Positions 5,095-5,750 of a DNA stretch of 5,750 bases are shown piece by piece. Position 1 is the first letter of the stretch, and the number at the start of each line of letters is the position of its first letter. The DNA comes from Candidatus Bathyarchaeota archaeon (lineage in GTDB: Archaea; Thermoproteota; Bathyarchaeia; 40CM-2-53-6). Location: NCBI GenBank assembly GCA_005888675.1, contig VBBA01000109.1:1-5750 (forward strand), written 5' to 3'. Below the pieces are notes generated by a model. The model did not search any database, was not told where the DNA came from, and saw only the letters and a list, made by a program, of their open reading frames with translations. Position numbers and translations under genes: made by a program.

Positions 5095-5750
5095 CTGACA
5101 ATAACGGGCCTTCTCATAGAGATCATTCTAGACGCGTTCTCTACAATAGCCGTTTTTGGCATGATAATATCGATACTACTGAACCGTGTGTCCTACTTCA
5201 AGACGTTCCGAACTTACTTCATACTAATCTACGCCGGCTTCCTCACATTCCTCGCACGAGAAGCCATACTCAATTTTGCTCCGGACGATGTCGGTCTCAT
5301 ACAATCTTCGACTGAACTAATGATCACGGCCTCCCTTGGTATAGCGGTTCTCTGGGGACATCTCACCACCAGGCTTTACCTGTACCCGGAGCGATACAAT
5401 ATCAGGGAAGTTCTAGCTTTTTCCCGAAAGCCGGCTCATGTGCTTTACCAACTGTATCTCTGCCTCATGGCAGTCGCCGCATGGGCGACTTGGGCATTTG
5501 CCGGCATTGACACTGGTGTCATAGCGTACTATCCACTCGACGGGACGTTTTATCGTGCCGTAGGATTCCAAGCATCCTACTTGGCACTGATGGCAGGGAT
5601 CGTGGTGGTCCCTTTCATTGTTTATCCTAACTTCATCCTGTTCCGACTTAGGTCGCAGTTGAAAGATAGAGAGGTCCGCTTCGCTCTTCGAACATTCGCT
5701 GTCGTTTTCGGAGCAGTGTCTGGTCTCATATTGACCTTTCACGCAATTGG
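5095..5750 (+). CDS. Polytopic membrane protein, 3' end outside the window, start codon uncertain
   Basis: The frame is open from 5083 to the window end with no stop and encodes strongly hydrophobic protein. At least six helices are visible: around LLIEIILDAFSTIAVFGMIISILL, TYFILIYAGFLTFLA, LMITASLGIAVLWGHLT, LYQLYLCLMAVAAWATWAFAG, YLALMAGIVVVPFIVYPNF and LRTFAVVFGAVSGLIL. Loops hold charged stretches such as FRLRSQLKDREVR, which suggests a cytoplasmic loop before helix 6. The family is not recognised; a seven-helix protein is possible. The start is a problem. The first ATG (5161) would cut helix 1 in half; a CTG (5095) has GAGG only one base upstream; and a GTG at 5071 with an AGGA site six bases ahead is followed by an in-frame TGA at 5080-5082. 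The last case would mean a nonsense mutation or sequence error. It lies 136 bases after TFB on the same strand. Confidence 0.7.
   Translation, partial: MTITGLLIEIILDAFSTIAVFGMIISILLNRVSYFKTFRTYFILIYAGFLTFLAREAILNFAPDDVGLIQSSTELMITASLGIAVLWGHLTTRLYLYPERYNIREVLAFSRKPAHVLYQLYLCLMAVAAWATWAFAGIDTGVIAYYPLDGTFYRAVGFQASYLALMAGIVVVPFIVYPNFILFRLRSQLKDREVRFALRTFAVVFGAVSGLILTFHAI

Noticed and set aside
5413..5742. Minus-strand 109-codon open frame near the window end
   Set aside because: The opposite strand encodes clear membrane helices throughout this region, while this frame gives a mixed polar sequence with no fold pattern.

Overview
The window most likely comes from an archaeon. The best evidence is a transcription factor B (TFIIB-type) gene. 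It is supported by an AT-rich TATA-like box about 24-31 bases before the ATG of the VOC gene, as expected for leaderless archaeal transcription, and by a winged-helix regulator of a typically archaeal family coupled to a small membrane protein. A small secreted cysteine-containing protein resembles hypothetical proteins I associate with Nitrososphaeria (Thaumarchaeota). Placement in that class, perhaps a soil lineage, is inference. I see no rRNA, tRNA, CRISPR array or insertion sequence.

Layout. (1) 2-673, plus strand: the 3' part of an alpha/beta hydrolase gene that begins before the window. (2) 674-859: a convergent intergenic region with a short repeated motif and a G-rich run. (3) 860-1985, minus strand: an apparent three-gene operon read as winged-helix regulator, then three-helix membrane protein (8-base overlap), then a secreted or membrane-anchored protein whose signal segment and folded domain lie in different reading frames. 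(4) 2078-2467, minus strand: a VOC/glyoxalase-fold protein with its own promoter. (5) 2547-3677, plus strand, divergent from the VOC gene: an FAD-dependent amine oxidase of the sarcosine oxidase/DAO family. (6) 3870-4958, plus strand: a TFB paralogue with an unusual 60-residue Gln/Pro/Thr-rich N-terminal extension and a divergent B-reader region, preceded by a palindrome-rich upstream region. (7) About 5095-5750, plus strand: a polytopic membrane protein with at least six helices, open at the window end and without a convincing ATG.

How the genes work together. The regulator, membrane protein and secreted protein look like one cell-envelope-linked regulatory unit, but its ligand and targets are unknown. 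The amine oxidase and VOC protein share a 79-base divergent intergenic region and may be co-regulated. The hydrolase and the TFB have no evident link to their neighbours. No clearly new multi-gene system can be demonstrated from this sequence. The points most worth a second look are the split-frame secreted gene, the atypical TFB and the ATG-less membrane gene.
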